A stretch of DNA of 64,000 nt from the NCBI RefSeq assembly GCF_003545715.1, contig NZ_QVNU01000003.1, forward strand, positions 782,094 through 846,093, written 5' to 3'. The notes beneath the pieces are model-generated. The model saw only the letters and a program-made list of their open reading frames with translations, was not told the origin of the DNA and did no database searches. This stretch comes from Taibaiella koreensis (GTDB lineage: Bacteria > Bacteroidota > Bacteroidia > Chitinophagales > Chitinophagaceae). Position numbers and translations under genes: made by a program. Below are positions 34,311 to 44,394 of the stretch, one piece after another. The stretch's first letter is position 1. Each line of letters begins with the position of its first letter.

Positions 34311-36917
34311 TTATTGGTACACCTTCACGATATCTTTGAGCTCGTTCAGCTTGAGCAGCGCCTCCACGGGGGTCAGGGTGTTGATATCCACCGTAAACAG
34401 CTGCGTCTGGATACGGCGCAGATCTTCGCCAAGACCATCGAATATATTCAGCTGAAAATTTTGTACCGGCATCTTTTTGATCTTTTCCACCGGGGCATTG
34501 TCGGCATGTTTCTCTTCCAGTACGGCTAGTATCTCGTTGGCGCGGTCGGTAAGCGAAGCGGGCATACCGGCCATGCGGGCTACCTGGATACCAAAGCTAT
34601 GGCGGCTGCCGCCGGGCTCCAGCTTCCGTAGGAAGATCACTTTATTGCCTGTTTCCTTATGAGTGATGTGGTAATTCTTTACACGGGGCAGCTTGTGCTC
34701 CAGCTCGTTCAGCTCATGATAATGGGTGGCGAAAAGTGTTTTTGGCTTATGCTGATGGCCGTGGATATGCTCTACCAGCGCCCAGGCAATAGAAATACCA
34801 TCGTAGGTGCTGGTGCCTCGTCCGATCTCGTCGAGCAGGATAAGGCTACGGGCGCTGAGGTTGTTGACAATGCTGGCTGTTTCATTCATCTCGACCATAA
34901 AGGTAGACTCGCCACCGCTCAGATTGTCCGAGGCGCCCACACGGGTAAATATTTTATCGGTAAGTCCTATCACCGCCGCAGTAGCCGGTACATAGCTGCC
35001 CACATGCGCCATCAGTGTAATGAGCGCAGTCTGGCGCAGCAGGGCCGACTTACCACTCATGTTGGGGCCGGTAAGGATAATGACCTGCTGCTCCTCTTTA
35101 TTGAGCAGGATATCGTTGGCCACATAAGTATCGCCGGGCTGTAAGTGCTGCTCGATCACCGGGTGACGGCCCAGCATGATGTCGAGCACCTGGTCCTCGC
35201 TTATCTGGGGGCGGCAGTACTGGTATTCTTTGGCGATATGGGCAAAGGAAAGCAGGCAATCGATGCGGGCTACGGCCTGCGCATTCTGCTGCATACGACC
35301 CAGGGCGGTTTGCAGCTTATCGACAAGGCCATCGTAGATCTGCAGCTCCAGGCTGGCTATCTTTTCTTCGGCGCCGAGTATTTTCTCTTCATATTCTTTC
35401 AGCTCGGGGGTAATGTAACGCTCGGCATTGGCGAGTGTCTGCTTGCGTATCCACTCGGAGGGGACCTTGTCCTTATGGGTATTGGTGACCTCCAGGTAAT
35501 AGCCAAATACATTGTTGAACGCCACCTTAAGCGATGGAATGCCGGTACGCTGGCTTTCGGCCTGCTGGATCTGCAACAGGTATTCTTTGCCGCTATAAGC
35601 GATCTTCCGCAACTGATCCAGCTCTTCATGCACGCCTTCTTTAATGGCGCCGCCTTTATTGATCGCTACCGGGGCCTCTTCGTTCAGCTGGCTGGTAATG
35701 GTATCCTGTATATCGGTACAGAGATCGATACCTGCCGTAAGCGGCGCAATGGCCTTGTCCATGGTCGCTGCCAACTCCTTGATTGCTGCGCAATGCCTGA
35801 GGCTGCGACCCAACTGGATCACCTCGCGCGGACTGATCTTCTTCAAGGGCACTTTTGCCGCAAGGCGTTCGATATCGCCGATCTGCCTCAGGTGCTTGCG
35901 GCATTCATCAGCGGCATCCTGTTCGCGGATGAATACGGTAACCCATTCCAGTCTTTGCTCGATCTGGGTCTTGTCGCTCAGCGGGAAAATGATCCAGCGT
36001 TTGAGCAGGCGGGAGCCCATAGGTGTAATGGTATGGTCCATGGCCTGCAGCAGGGTATAGCCGTTCTCGACCGGGCTCTGCATCAGCTCCAGGTTGCGTA
36101 TGGTAAAGCGGTCCATCCACAGGAACTCTGTAGCTGTAATACGCTGTATCGAGTTGATGTGCTGGATATGCGGGTGCTCGGTGTCTTTGAGATAATGTAA
36201 GGCTGCCCCGGCGGCAATGGTTGCGGCGGGCCATTCTTCGATCCCGTAGCCCTTCAGCGACTGCGTATCGAAGTGGCGCATGAGTGTCTCGTAACCATAG
36301 TGATGTTGGAATATCCAGTCTTCCAGCGGGAAAGTATAGTATTTCTGATCGAGAGCTTCTCTGAAAAGGCGCTGCTTGCCTTTGCCGACGAGCACTTCGG
36401 AGGGCTGGAAGCTTTGGAGCAGTTTGTCCATGTATTCCATATTTCCCTGGGCCACGAAAAATTCACCGGTGGAAATATCGAGAAAAGCAATGCCGTTCTC
36501 TTTTTCGTCGAGGTATACGGCTGCCAGGAAATTATTGCTCTTGTTCTCGAGCAGTTTGTCGTTTACGGCGACGCCAGGCGTCACGATCTCTGTCACGCCG
36601 CGCTTCACAATACCTTTTACCGCTTTGGGGTCTTCCAGCTGATCGCATATGGCCACGCGATGCCCGGCCTTGACCAGCTTGTGCAGGTAGGTATCGAGCG
36701 AATGGTGCGGAAAGCCCGCCAGCTCTATATGCGAGGCTGCGCCATTGGCCCTTTTGGTAAGGGTAATGCCCAGCACTTTAGACGCGATAAGCGCGTCTTC
36801 CTTGAACGTTTCGTAAAAATCACCCACACGAAACAGCAATACCGCATCGGGGTACCGGCTTTTGATCGCCTGGTGCTGTTTCATCAACGGAGTTTCTTCT
36901 GCAGTTTTCTTTGCCAT
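34311..36917 (-). CDS. mutS: DNA mismatch repair protein MutS
   Basis: An 868-aa mismatch sensor. The N-terminal mismatch-binding motif is GDFYETF (Phe-x-Glu, about residue 33-39); connector, lever and clamp domains follow; the ATPase has Walker A GPNMSGKSALLRQ (about 620), DNLSGGESTFMVEM and Walker B ILLDEIGRGTSTYDG, then TLFATHYHEL. Length is normal for MutS1. A -7 element TATTTTTG at 36926-36933 lies only 8 bases upstream of the start. Confidence 0.98.
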   Translation of the reverse strand: MAKKTAEETPLMKQHQAIKSRYPDAVLLFRVGDFYETFKEDALIASKVLGITLTKRANGAASHIELAGFPHHSLDTYLHKLVKAGHRVAICDQLEDPKAVKGIVKRGVTEIVTPGVAVNDKLLENKSNNFLAAVYLDEKENGIAFLDISTGEFFVAQGNMEYMDKLLQSFQPSEVLVGKGKQRLFREALDQKYYTFPLEDWIFQHHYGYETLMRHFDTQSLKGYGIEEWPAATIAAGAALHYLKDTEHPHIQHINSIQRITATEFLWMDRFTIRNLELMQSPVENGYTLLQAMDHTITPMGSRLLKRWIIFPLSDKTQIEQRLEWVTVFIREQDAADECRKHLRQIGDIERLAAKVPLKKISPREVIQLGRSLRHCAAIKELAATMDKAIAPLTAGIDLCTDIQDTITSQLNEEAPVAINKGGAIKEGVHEELDQLRKIAYSGKEYLLQIQQAESQRTGIPSLKVAFNNVFGYYLEVTNTHKDKVPSEWIRKQTLANAERYITPELKEYEEKILGAEEKIASLELQIYDGLVDKLQTALGRMQQNAQAVARIDCLLSFAHIAKEYQYCRPQISEDQVLDIMLGRHPVIEQHLQPGDTYVANDILLNKEEQQVIILTGPNMSGKSALLRQTALITLMAHVGSYVPATAAVIGLTDKIFTRVGASDNLSGGESTFMVEMNETASIVNNLSARSLILLDEIGRGTSTYDGISIAWALVEHIHGHQHKPKTLFATHYHELNELEHKLPRVKNYHITHKETGNKVIFLRKLEPGGSRHSFGIQVARMAGMPASLTDRANEILAVLEEKHADNAPVEKIKKMPVQNFQLNIFDGLGEDLRRIQTQLFTVDINTLTPVEALLKLNELKDIVKVYQ

Positions 36918-36925
36918 GATCCGGG

Positions 36926-36933
36926 CAAAAATA
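36926..36933 (-). promoter_or_regulatory. -7 element of mutS, very close to the start codon
   Basis: Minus-strand TATTTTTG ends 8 bases before the mutS ATG; the transcript would have almost no leader. No clear -33. Confidence 0.45.
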
Positions 36934-37012
36934 ACCTTGATTTCAGAATGTTCCGCATAGCGGTGCTAAAAGTTATTGACAGCAGATCCTCAAATGTGGG
37001 GAATGAAGCAGG

Positions 37013-38566
37013 CTAAGTGGCTGCAATGGCCTGGGCGGCGACCTGCCGGGAAATATAGCTGGTATAGCTGATGTTCTCTATCTTGCTTTCGAGCCAGCCA
37101 TAGTAGTTAAAATAGAGAAAGTAAAGCTCCTTTACCGGGTCGTTGCGGTAATGCTCAAGCTTTCCCATAAAGCCGCGGATAATATGAAGCCGCTCTTTTT
37201 CGTCCGTTGCATTGCCCAGGTGCTTCAGGAACAGCATGAGGTCTTTTTCGAAAGGCAGGAGCTTCTTCTTGTTGTACAGGCGGAAATAATTGGTGGAAAT
37301 AGCATTGCTGAGTTGCAGGTAACACTTTTTTTCCAGGAGGATAAGCAGATAAAATATCGAGGTAAAATAAAGGATATCTTCCCGTTGCAGGTCCTGGTTG
37401 ATGTTTACGGCGTCCAGCAGCAGGTCTTCGGCCTTGTCGTATTGCTCCAGCACAAAATAGGAAATGCAAACCGAGCATATGATCGAGAGGCCCATTACCG
37501 GCGGCAGGGCACGGTAGGTTTTGGCAAGTATGTCTGCAGTATCGCGTGCAATAAGGGCTGCCACCTCGGTATAGCGCGCCTGTTTATGAAAGATCTTAAG
37601 CCGGGTATGAAAGGCCATGATCTCCCAGCGTTCCGCTTCTCTTTTGTCCAGGAAAGTGCGGGCCAGCTCCCCGAAAATGTCCAGGTAATGAGCGGCAGCC
37701 AAAGGATCTTTGAGGGCAAAGGCATTGTAAAATACATAGTCGCAGCAATTGAAGAACAGGGCCGGGCTATGCTCGATATGATGGGGATGTTGCTGCCATA
37801 GCCGTGTAAGCGCCTCAACGTGCAGGGCGCATTGGGCAAAGCGATAAGCCAGGTGCGCCGCCGCACATTGGTTGAAATGGTGCATGATGCGCAGCAGGAT
37901 ACAATCTTCGTGAAGCGGAAGCTGCTCCAGCTCAATTTCGATAGCGGCAATGCGCTCCAGCTGCTCCGGTGTGCAGCGGAGGTAAGTAAATTGCTTGAAG
38001 GTAATGAGCTCGCGGCGCAGCACCTGGAGTTGCTGCTCCCATTGCAGCCGTTGCAGCACCTCCCGTTGAAGGATGAGCAGGCGGTCGCTTTCCTTTTTAA
38101 AATGCTTGTAGTCGTAGTAAGGAAGTACTTTATAATAAAGATGGAGCAGCTTCAGCTGCGTGCTGTACAGCTCATATTTGAGGGCGGTTGCCCAGGCTAT
38201 ATCGATCAGCTTTTCGGTAGAAGCGACCAGGTTCTTGGCCAGAAGGGTCTCTGCTTCCAGCATGATGAACTGCAGCTGGATGAGGGGATCGTTGCGGCGC
38301 TGGTAAACGAGCGAAGACAGGACATCGTTCCAAAGATGATTTTTTAAACCGGAAAAATGCGAGGCGCTTTTTACACCCATCTTTTGCATGAACAGCTTCT
38401 CATCGTTGACTGTGCTGCTTTCCAGCAGGTCGAAGAGCCGTAGGTGCAGGGATTGATTGCGGTCGGCGTAACGCTTGGTCATTTTCCTGTAATACGCCTT
38501 TTCATGGCTTTCCAGGCTACGGACCAGTTGGTGCAGCTCATTTTTCCGTGTCTCCGCAACAGCCAT
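37013..38566 (-). CDS. Large helical cytoplasmic protein of unknown function
   Basis: A 517-aa protein with no signal peptide or membrane helix, almost all helical and rich in Leu, Tyr, His and Arg. The spacing of Ala/Leu/Tyr residues (for example FEKDLMLFLKHLGNATDEKE) suggests TPR-like helical repeats, though no canonical TPR is obvious. Such proteins are common single genes in Chitinophagaceae. No function is proposed. Confidence 0.78.
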   Translation of the reverse strand: MAVAETRKNELHQLVRSLESHEKAYYRKMTKRYADRNQSLHLRLFDLLESSTVNDEKLFMQKMGVKSASHFSGLKNHLWNDVLSSLVYQRRNDPLIQLQFIMLEAETLLAKNLVASTEKLIDIAWATALKYELYSTQLKLLHLYYKVLPYYDYKHFKKESDRLLILQREVLQRLQWEQQLQVLRRELITFKQFTYLRCTPEQLERIAAIEIELEQLPLHEDCILLRIMHHFNQCAAAHLAYRFAQCALHVEALTRLWQQHPHHIEHSPALFFNCCDYVFYNAFALKDPLAAAHYLDIFGELARTFLDKREAERWEIMAFHTRLKIFHKQARYTEVAALIARDTADILAKTYRALPPVMGLSIICSVCISYFVLEQYDKAEDLLLDAVNINQDLQREDILYFTSIFYLLILLEKKCYLQLSNAISTNYFRLYNKKKLLPFEKDLMLFLKHLGNATDEKERLHIIRGFMGKLEHYRNDPVKELYFLYFNYYGWLESKIENISYTSYISRQVAAQAIAAT

Positions 38567-38993
38567 AGGACCGTGGTTAAAAGGGTATATTATCGATAAT
38601 AAAGATACAATATTCCGAGTAATGAAATAGAGGAGATTTTAATCTGTTTCAAGGTGCTTATTATGAGTTGATTATGGTAAATTTTAATGCTATCACAGGG
38701 ATTCTGACTACTGAATTTAACGGAATATTTTAATTGCAGGGACAGGCTGGAAGTTGCACCTTTACCATGCAATAACACTAAAGCCAATACTAGCCCCGAA
38801 AACCCTATTTCCGCATATTATGAACTGAACGATCTACTCCTGTTCCTTATTCTTGACCAAGCCCTATCTTGAAAACGAATAGAACATAGACCTGTAAAAC
38901 CCCTAACCTGATCCACAACCTATCTCCGGTTCAGCACCCGTGCTTCAGGTTGAGACCGTAATTTACCCCGGATACATCGTTCTGCTTCAATGG
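38567..38993. other. Gene-free AT-rich spacer
   Basis: About 430 bases between the start of the helical protein and the arsR terminator. I see no convincing gene, repeat or RNA. A short minus-strand frame at 38590-38787 has no protein-like features. Confidence 0.55.
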
Positions 38994-38995
38994 AA

Positions 38996-39021
38996 AAGCC
39001 CCGCAAATCCTTGCGGGGCTT
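38996..39021 (-). terminator. Terminator of the ArsR-type regulator gene
   Basis: AAGCCCCGCAA, loop ATCC, TTGCGGGGCTT; perfect 11-bp stem, followed by TTTTCC on the minus strand, 20 bases past the stop. Confidence 0.88.
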
Positions 39022-39040
39022 CAGTTTCATTGCTACTACC

Positions 39041-39397
39041 TTATTTTTCCGAGTTGATCAGTTCTTTTACGAAATGACCTACGGAAGCAATACGGGCATG
39101 ATTGAGCGCATAGTGGATAAATTTACCGTCGCGTTCTGTGATCACGATATCGGCGCGACGCAGAATAGCCAGGTGCTGTGAAGCCACAGACTGCTCCAGG
39201 CGCAGCTTTACATAAATGTCAGTAACGTTCATCCGTTTATTTTCTTCCAGTAGCTTTATGATTTGTTGACGCAGTTTGTGATTGATCGCCCTTAAAGTCA
39301 TTGCGGCACTTTTTACCGCCACATAATCCAGCTTAATCGGCTCATTTGCTTCTTCTTTCCGAATTACCAAAGTGTTTGCTGACACTGTTTGTTCCAT
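39041..39397 (-). CDS. ArsR-family winged-helix transcriptional regulator
   Basis: A 118-aa repressor-type protein. The winged helix covers about 35-105: LRQQIIKLLEENKRMNVTD, the recognition helix QSVASQHLAILRRADIV, and the wing ITERDGKFIHYAL. The metal-binding ELCVCDL motif of arsenic/cadmium sensors is absent, so the signal is unknown. It stands alone with a long upstream region. Confidence 0.9.
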   Translation of the reverse strand: MEQTVSANTLVIRKEEANEPIKLDYVAVKSAAMTLRAINHKLRQQIIKLLEENKRMNVTDIYVKLRLEQSVASQHLAILRRADIVITERDGKFIHYALNHARIASVGHFVKELINSEK

Positions 39398-39753
39398 TGT
39401 ATATACTATTTAAGATAAGTGATTAAATAAATTGGGTAAGAATTCGTCCGATAAGCAAATCTTTTATGGTTTATAAATGGAGGAGAATAGGGTGGTGTTG
39501 GGCAAAGATAGCGAATTTCTAATATATCTTAGGCCGATGACATATATAATCCAGTTAATGTCGTGTTAATATGAACGAAAGCGGCTTCATCACGAGCAGG
39601 AAACAAAGAAAAAATTTTTTCTTATGTCACATTGTTGTCTTTTTATGTATTTGTTAAACAGATGATTATGTACATCATATTTGTTGCCGCCCCTGGCAAT
39701 TTGAATGAACGTTCACTTGTTAAACGCAAAAAAGAGATATTTATTTTATTGAC
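39398..39753. other. AT-rich spacer upstream of the ArsR regulator
   Basis: About 355 bases separate the regulator start from the histidine-kinase stop. A minus-strand -7 element TATCTTTG lies at 39503-39510, about 105 bases upstream of the regulator. Nothing else is recognisable; the long leader leaves room for autoregulatory operators. Confidence 0.5.
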
Positions 39754-41028
39754 TTATGTCATGGGAAATTCAAGGGTAAATGTACTTCCCTTGCCTGGTG
39801 TGCTGTCGACTTTTATTTTCCCCTGGTGCGCGTCGACCACCGACTTGACATAGCTGAGCCCCAGCCCGAAACCTTTTACATTGTGCAGGTTTCCGGTATG
39901 TGCGCGGTAAAACTTCTCGAAAATATGGTTGATGGTTTCTTTGGACATACCAATGCCGTTGTCCCGGATACGTATTGCCATCGTTTTCGAATTAGGGTTG
40001 CTGGTCTCGATCACAATATGGGTAGGGTCTTTGGAATATTTGATGGCATTGTCCAGCAGGTTGGCAATGATGTTGGAGAAGTGCACTTCATCCGCCTTGA
40101 TAAACCAGCGTTTGGCCATCAGCTTCTGCTCCAGCGTGCCATGCTTTTCTTCGACCATAAGTATGATGTTGGCGGCCGCATTGGTTACTACCTCGTGTAC
40201 ATCCACCGTCTGCAGGTTCAGGTCCAGGTCGTTGGTGTCGAGCTGGGCGGCCTGCAGTATTTTTTCCACCTGCTTGTTCATCCTTTTGTTTTCCTCACGT
40301 ATAATACCCGTATAGTAGTCGATCTGATCGCCACGGCCCTGTACTTTGGGATTGCCCAGCGCATCTACAGCCAGCGATATGGTAGCCAGCGGTGTCTTGA
40401 ACTCGTGCGTCATATTGTTGATGAAATCCGACTTGATCTCCGAGAGCTGTTTTTGCCGGAACACCGTACGCACGGTAACGGCGAAGGCTGAAATAATAAT
40501 AACGGTAAACAATACGGAAGCGCCGATCATCCAGGAGGTGCGGCGCAGAATGTAGTTTTTAGGCTTATTGATATAGAGGGAAATGAAATAGCGGTTATCG
40601 GCGGTTATCGGCTTGTGGAAAGAGTTGGCATACATTACATCCATGACGTAGCCAGGAGACTTGATGGAACTGTAGTTCCAGTCGTTGCTCATAATAGCAA
40701 ACTCGTAGCTAAGGTCGATACCGTTTTTTTCGAGCTCCTGCTTGATCAGCTCATTGATCTCATCGGAGGGTATCTTGTTCAACTGCTCCCAGAAATAATT
40801 GGAAGCGTCGCGGCTTTCCCAGGCTGCAGTCTTGGGATTGAAGCCCAGCATCGACGACAGCCGTTCTTTGATCCCTTTTACAATGCCTACATAAGCGTTG
40901 TCGAGATCGAGATAGTAATTCTGTTTCTGAACCTGGAGCACATTCTGGATCCACGACATTTGCAGCATCATGAGACCCACTAAGGACAGGGTGATAAGGA
41001 TGACAATGGAGGGGAAAACTCTTTTCAT
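39754..41028 (-). CDS. Sensor histidine kinase without adjacent regulator
   Basis: A 424-aa membrane kinase. Helix 1 (about 7-27), a periplasmic sensor region (about 28-165), helix 2 (about 168-188), then HisKA with phospho-acceptor His in NNMTHEFKTPLATISLAVDA (about 211), and HATPase_c with N-box NIIANLLDNAIKYS, G1 IRDNGIGM and G2 GFGLGLSYVKSVV. No HAMP domain. The response-regulator gene that normally accompanies this type is not adjacent, so the kinase is orphan in this window. Confidence 0.93.
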   Translation of the reverse strand: MKRVFPSIVILITLSLVGLMMLQMSWIQNVLQVQKQNYYLDLDNAYVGIVKGIKERLSSMLGFNPKTAAWESRDASNYFWEQLNKIPSDEINELIKQELEKNGIDLSYEFAIMSNDWNYSSIKSPGYVMDVMYANSFHKPITADNRYFISLYINKPKNYILRRTSWMIGASVLFTVIIISAFAVTVRTVFRQKQLSEIKSDFINNMTHEFKTPLATISLAVDALGNPKVQGRGDQIDYYTGIIREENKRMNKQVEKILQAAQLDTNDLDLNLQTVDVHEVVTNAAANIILMVEEKHGTLEQKLMAKRWFIKADEVHFSNIIANLLDNAIKYSKDPTHIVIETSNPNSKTMAIRIRDNGIGMSKETINHIFEKFYRAHTGNLHNVKGFGLGLSYVKSVVDAHQGKIKVDSTPGKGSTFTLEFPMT

Positions 41029-41036
41029 AGGCCGAT

Positions 41037-41044
41037 CAAAGGTA
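41037..41044 (-). promoter_or_regulatory. -7 element of the histidine kinase gene
   Basis: Minus-strand TACCTTTG ends 8 bases before the kinase start codon, implying a transcript with nearly no leader. Confidence 0.45.
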
Positions 41045-41200
41045 AAGGATGCAGGCGATTATTACTTTATACTTAACGTTTTGGTTTTTAGTTTTAACAA
41101 ACAATACTTTGTTAAGAAATGGGGGTGTGGCTAAATAATGAAACGAAGAACTTGGATTTAAGGCGAGGTATTTTAATTTTATAATACCAAACCGTTTCCA

Positions 41201-41779
41201 ATGGATATACTCGACTTAAACAGAGCGACCAATATCAAACCTGCGGCGGGAAAATTGCTGATCGCCGAGCCCTTTCTCACCGACCCCGGTTTTGCCCGTA
41301 CAGTAGTGCTGCTTTGTGAGCATGGCGACGAAGGCAGCATCGGCTTTGTGCTCAACCGTCCGTCCTCCAGCAGCGTCAACGATCTGTTGCCGGAGCTGGA
41401 CAATGTTTCCCTGCCTATATTCGAGGGTGGTCCTGTGCGCAACGATACCCTGCACCTTATTCACAGGATGCCGGAGCTGATGGGTGGTACCGAAGTGCTC
41501 CCGGGTATATTCTGGGGCGGCTCCTATGCCGATCTGGCACATACCCTGGAGCATCATGAGCCGGATGCCGAACGGCTCCGCCTGTTTATCGGCTACTCGG
41601 GCTGGGACAAGGGCCAGCTTGATGCCGAGCTGAAAGAAGGCGCCTGGCTGGTGGCCAACAGCTTTAATGATATTATTTTCGGAACCGAAACGACAAAAAT
41701 GTGGCAGGACTCTATCCGCTCATTGGGCAGCGCATTCTCTTTCCTGGCCAATATGCCGCTGCATCCCCAGCTAAATTAG
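41201..41779 (+). CDS. YqgE/AlgH-family protein
   Basis: A 192-aa single-domain cytoplasmic protein. Family blocks are KLLIAEPFLTDPGFARTVVLL, GSIGFVLNRPS, FEGGPVRNDTLHLIH and the C-terminal FIGYSGWDKGQLDAELKEG. The family is widespread and structurally known but its biochemical function is not. It starts a run of plus-strand genes up to lgt. Confidence 0.95.
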   Translation: MDILDLNRATNIKPAAGKLLIAEPFLTDPGFARTVVLLCEHGDEGSIGFVLNRPSSSSVNDLLPELDNVSLPIFEGGPVRNDTLHLIHRMPELMGGTEVLPGIFWGGSYADLAHTLEHHEPDAERLRLFIGYSGWDKGQLDAELKEGAWLVANSFNDIIFGTETTKMWQDSIRSLGSAFSFLANMPLHPQLN

Positions 41780-41819
41780 CTTGCAGAATACGGGTTGCTG
41801 CCGTCAATACAGGGTATCC

Positions 41820-41827
41820 TATATTTG
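41820..41827 (+). promoter_or_regulatory. -7 element of the YiiX-like gene; supports start 41837
   Basis: TATATTTG ends 9 bases before the ATG at 41837. A TTG start at 41795 would lie upstream of this element and is therefore unlikely if it is used. Confidence 0.45.
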
Positions 41828-41836
41828 CAGCCATAC

Positions 41837-42547
41837 ATGAGCCAGAATACAGAGCACAAAAACCGTAAGTTGCATGCCGGGCTGCTGATCCTGATGCTGC
41901 TATTGTTTGTCGCCGCGTACAATCGCCGCTGGATCAGGAATGAGCTGGATCCGCAGCCGCTGGTGGCCGAAGTGATGCCAGGCGACCGCCGGGCTGCAAA
42001 CCCCTGGAACAGCACACGGGCCGATAGCTGTATCCGCATTGTGCGGAACGGCGACCTGGTGCTCCGCGCGGGCAGCGATGCCATCAGCGCACTGTTCAAG
42101 CGGGTCAATACGCGCGATAAGACCTATTCCCATGCCGGCATCGTATTCATTGAAAACGGTTATCCCTTTGTCTACAATTGCATTGGCAGCGCCGCCAATC
42201 CCGACGCGCTGCTGCGCCGTGATTCCCTCTATGCCTACATTACGCCGGCCGATAACCTGGGCTATGCCGTTTACCGCTACCAGTTACGGCCGGCGCAGAT
42301 AGAAAAGCTGTATGCCGTTGCCGTCCGTTATTTCAAGGAGCGGCGTCGCTTCGATCCACATTTTGATCTCAGCACCGACAGCGCGCTTTACTGTACAGAG
42401 TTTGTTTATAAAGCGCTGCAGGAGACTACGGGCGACAAGAAATACCTTCCGCTTACAGAGGCTTCGGGGTACAGCTTTGTTTCGGTAGACAATCTCTTTT
42501 CCCGAAAGGATATAAGCCTTGTTTGCCGGATAGGTTATATACAGTAA
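41837..42547 (+). CDS. YiiX/YebB-like NlpC/P60 cysteine hydrolase, membrane-anchored
   Basis: A 236-aa protein with an N-terminal membrane helix (about 13-28) and an NlpC/P60-like papain-fold domain of the permuted YiiX type. The fold's His lies in TYSHAGIVFIENGYPFVYN and the catalytic Cys in ALYCTEFVYKAL. Members are thought to cleave peptide or acyl bonds in the envelope, but targets are not known. The next gene follows after 23 bases. Confidence 0.85.
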   Translation: MSQNTEHKNRKLHAGLLILMLLLFVAAYNRRWIRNELDPQPLVAEVMPGDRRAANPWNSTRADSCIRIVRNGDLVLRAGSDAISALFKRVNTRDKTYSHAGIVFIENGYPFVYNCIGSAANPDALLRRDSLYAYITPADNLGYAVYRYQLRPAQIEKLYAVAVRYFKERRRFDPHFDLSTDSALYCTEFVYKALQETTGDKKYLPLTEASGYSFVSVDNLFSRKDISLVCRIGYIQ

Positions 42548-42570
42548 ATTCGCATGCCGAAAGTTGAATC

Positions 42571-43059
42571 ATGAAAAAGTACACAAGCCTTCTCCTGTTG
42601 CTGGTGGCAACATTGATCTGGTCCTGCAAGAATACCAATTCCCCGCAGGCCGTTACCGAAAAGTTCCTGAACAGCTTTGTCCAGATGGACTACGAGACGG
42701 CCAAATCCCTGTCGACCAAAAATACCTGGGAGCTGCTGGATATATGGGCTTCCTTTGCCAAAGACATTCCCGAATCGGTAAAAAAGCAAAAAGCAGAAAG
42801 CTTTAAGGTAAAGATCACCGATAATAAGCGGGAATCGGACAGCACCGTAATTATTACTTACACCACAGAACCCAAGATACTTCCCTTCAACAAGTTGCGG
42901 CTGCTGCGCCAGACCGATATCGAAGGCCGCGAACGATGGAAAGTGGATATTTCCACCCTGGATCTTATCGGTGGCGAGGAGCTCTATATCGAAGAAGAGC
43001 AAAAAGCTATCGAAGTCGAGCGCGTTCCGGCAGATACCATACGCGATAAGGAAGATTAG
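42571..43059 (+). CDS. DUF4878-like lipoprotein
   Basis: A 162-aa predicted lipoprotein with signal MKKYTSLLLLLVATLIWSC (Cys 19). The mature part fits the NTF2-like DUF4878 pattern: PQAVTEKFLNSFVQMDYETA, then strands STVIITYTT and ERWKVDIST. These are small envelope proteins of unknown function. It probably shares a transcript with the upstream YiiX-like gene. Confidence 0.8.
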   Translation: MKKYTSLLLLLVATLIWSCKNTNSPQAVTEKFLNSFVQMDYETAKSLSTKNTWELLDIWASFAKDIPESVKKQKAESFKVKITDNKRESDSTVIITYTTEPKILPFNKLRLLRQTDIEGRERWKVDISTLDLIGGEELYIEEEQKAIEVERVPADTIRDKED

Positions 43060-43074
43060 CTGGTTTTCCGGGTT

Positions 43075-43107
43075 TTTGCGTATTTAATTGCCAATCCCCT
43101 ACCTTTG
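43075..43107 (+). promoter_or_regulatory. Promoter of metK (TTTG-N21-TACCTTTG)
   Basis: TTTG at 43075-43078 and TACCTTTG at 43100-43107, separated by 21 bases. The leader to metK is about 30 bases, too short for a SAM riboswitch. Confidence 0.78.
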
Positions 43108-43140
43108 AGAAATTTTTTTATAAAAACTGTTTAGCCAATT

Positions 43141-44394
43141 ATGCCTTATTTATTCACTTCAGAGTCCGTTTCGGAAGGACACCCTGATAAGGTTGCAGAT
43201 CAGATTTCCGATGCCTTAATCGATCACTTCCTGGCTTTTGACGCCGAGTCGAAAGTTGCTTGCGAAACCCTAGTTACCACTGGTCAGGTTGTACTGGCCG
43301 GCGAAGTAAAGTCTAAAGCCTACCTGGATGTACAAACCATTGCCCGCGATGTGATCAAGAGGATAGGCTATACCAAGAGCGAATACATGTTTGAGGCCAA
43401 CTCCTGCGGTGTGTTCTCTGCCATCCATGAGCAATCGGCCGATATCAACCAGGGTGTGGACCGTAAGAAGAAGGAAGAGCAGGGCGCCGGCGACCAGGGC
43501 ATGATGTTTGGCTATGCTACAAACGAAACAGAAGATTATATGCCCCTGGCACTTGACCTTGCGCATAAGATCCTGATCGAGCTCGCTGAACTGCGCCGTG
43601 AGAACAAGCAGATCAAATACCTTCGCCCTGATGCCAAGTCACAGGTGACGCTCGAGTATAACGATCACAACCAGCCCATCCGTATCGACGCGATCGTGGT
43701 GTCTACACAGCACGATGATTTTGATGAAGAGGGCAAAATGCTGGACAAGATCAAGAAGGATATCGTTAATATCCTGATCCCCCGCGTAAAAAAGAAGTAC
43801 AAGAAATTTGCAAATCTGTTCAACGATAAGATCCAGTACCATATCAATCCTACGGGTAAGTTCGTGATCGGCGGACCACATGGCGATACTGGTCTTACCG
43901 GCCGCAAGATCATCGTGGATACCTATGGTGGTAAAGGAGCGCACGGTGGTGGCGCTTTTTCCGGTAAAGATCCTTCCAAAGTGGACCGCTCTGCGGCTTA
44001 TGCTACCCGTCATATTGCCAAAAACCTGGTGGCTGCCGGCGTTGCCGACGAAGTGCTGGTGCAGGTTTCCTATGCTATCGGTGTAGCGCAGCCCATGGGT
44101 ATTTATATCAATACCTACGGCTCTTCCAAGGTGGATATGAGCGACGGCGAGATCGCGAAGATCGTTGAAGGCATTTTCGATATGCGTCCTTATTTCATCG
44201 AGCAGCGACTGAAATTGCGCAATCCCATCTACAGCGAAACTGCCTCTTACGGGCATATGGGCCGTAAGAACGAAGTGGTGACCAAGGTGTTTACTACGCC
44301 CGACGGTAAAGAGAAAAAAGTAAAAGTAGAGCTGTTCACCTGGGAAAAACTGGACTACGTACCGAAGGTGAAAAAAGCATTCAATCTCAAATAA
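43141..44394 (+). CDS. metK: S-adenosylmethionine synthetase
   Basis: A 417-aa enzyme making SAM from methionine and ATP. Signature blocks are [15 protein letters not shown], the ATP-binding [12 protein letters not shown] and [15 protein letters not shown], all intact. Length is slightly above the usual 385-400 aa because of a Lys-rich insertion ([20 protein letters not shown]), common in Bacteroidota. It is monocistronic with its own promoter. Confidence 0.98.
   Translation: MPYLFTSESVSEGHPDKVADQISDALIDHFLAFDAESKVACETLVTTGQVVLAGEVKSKAYLDVQTIARDVIKRIGYTKSEYMFEANSCGVFSAIHEQSADINQGVDRKKKEEQGAGDQGMMFGYATNETEDYMPLALDLAHKILIELAELRRENKQIKYLRPDAKSQVTLEYNDHNQPIRIDAIVVSTQHDDFDEEGKMLDKIKKDIVNILIPRVKKKYKKFANLFNDKIQYHINPTGKFVIGGPHGDTGLTGRKIIVDTYGGKGAHGGGAFSGKDPSKVDRSAAYATRHIAKNLVAAGVADEVLVQVSYAIGVAQPMGIYINTYGSSKVDMSDGEIAKIVEGIFDMRPYFIEQRLKLRNPIYSETASYGHMGRKNEVVTKVFTTPDGKEKKVKVELFTWEKLDYVPKVKKAFNLK

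Noticed and set aside
38590..38787. 65-codon minus-strand frame in the 38.6-39.0 kb spacer
   Set aside because: AT-rich, no signal or domain pattern, overlaps no promoter-like element; not enough to call a gene.
43108..43140. SAM riboswitch before metK
   Set aside because: The promoter sits about 30 bases from the start codon, leaving no space for a riboswitch.
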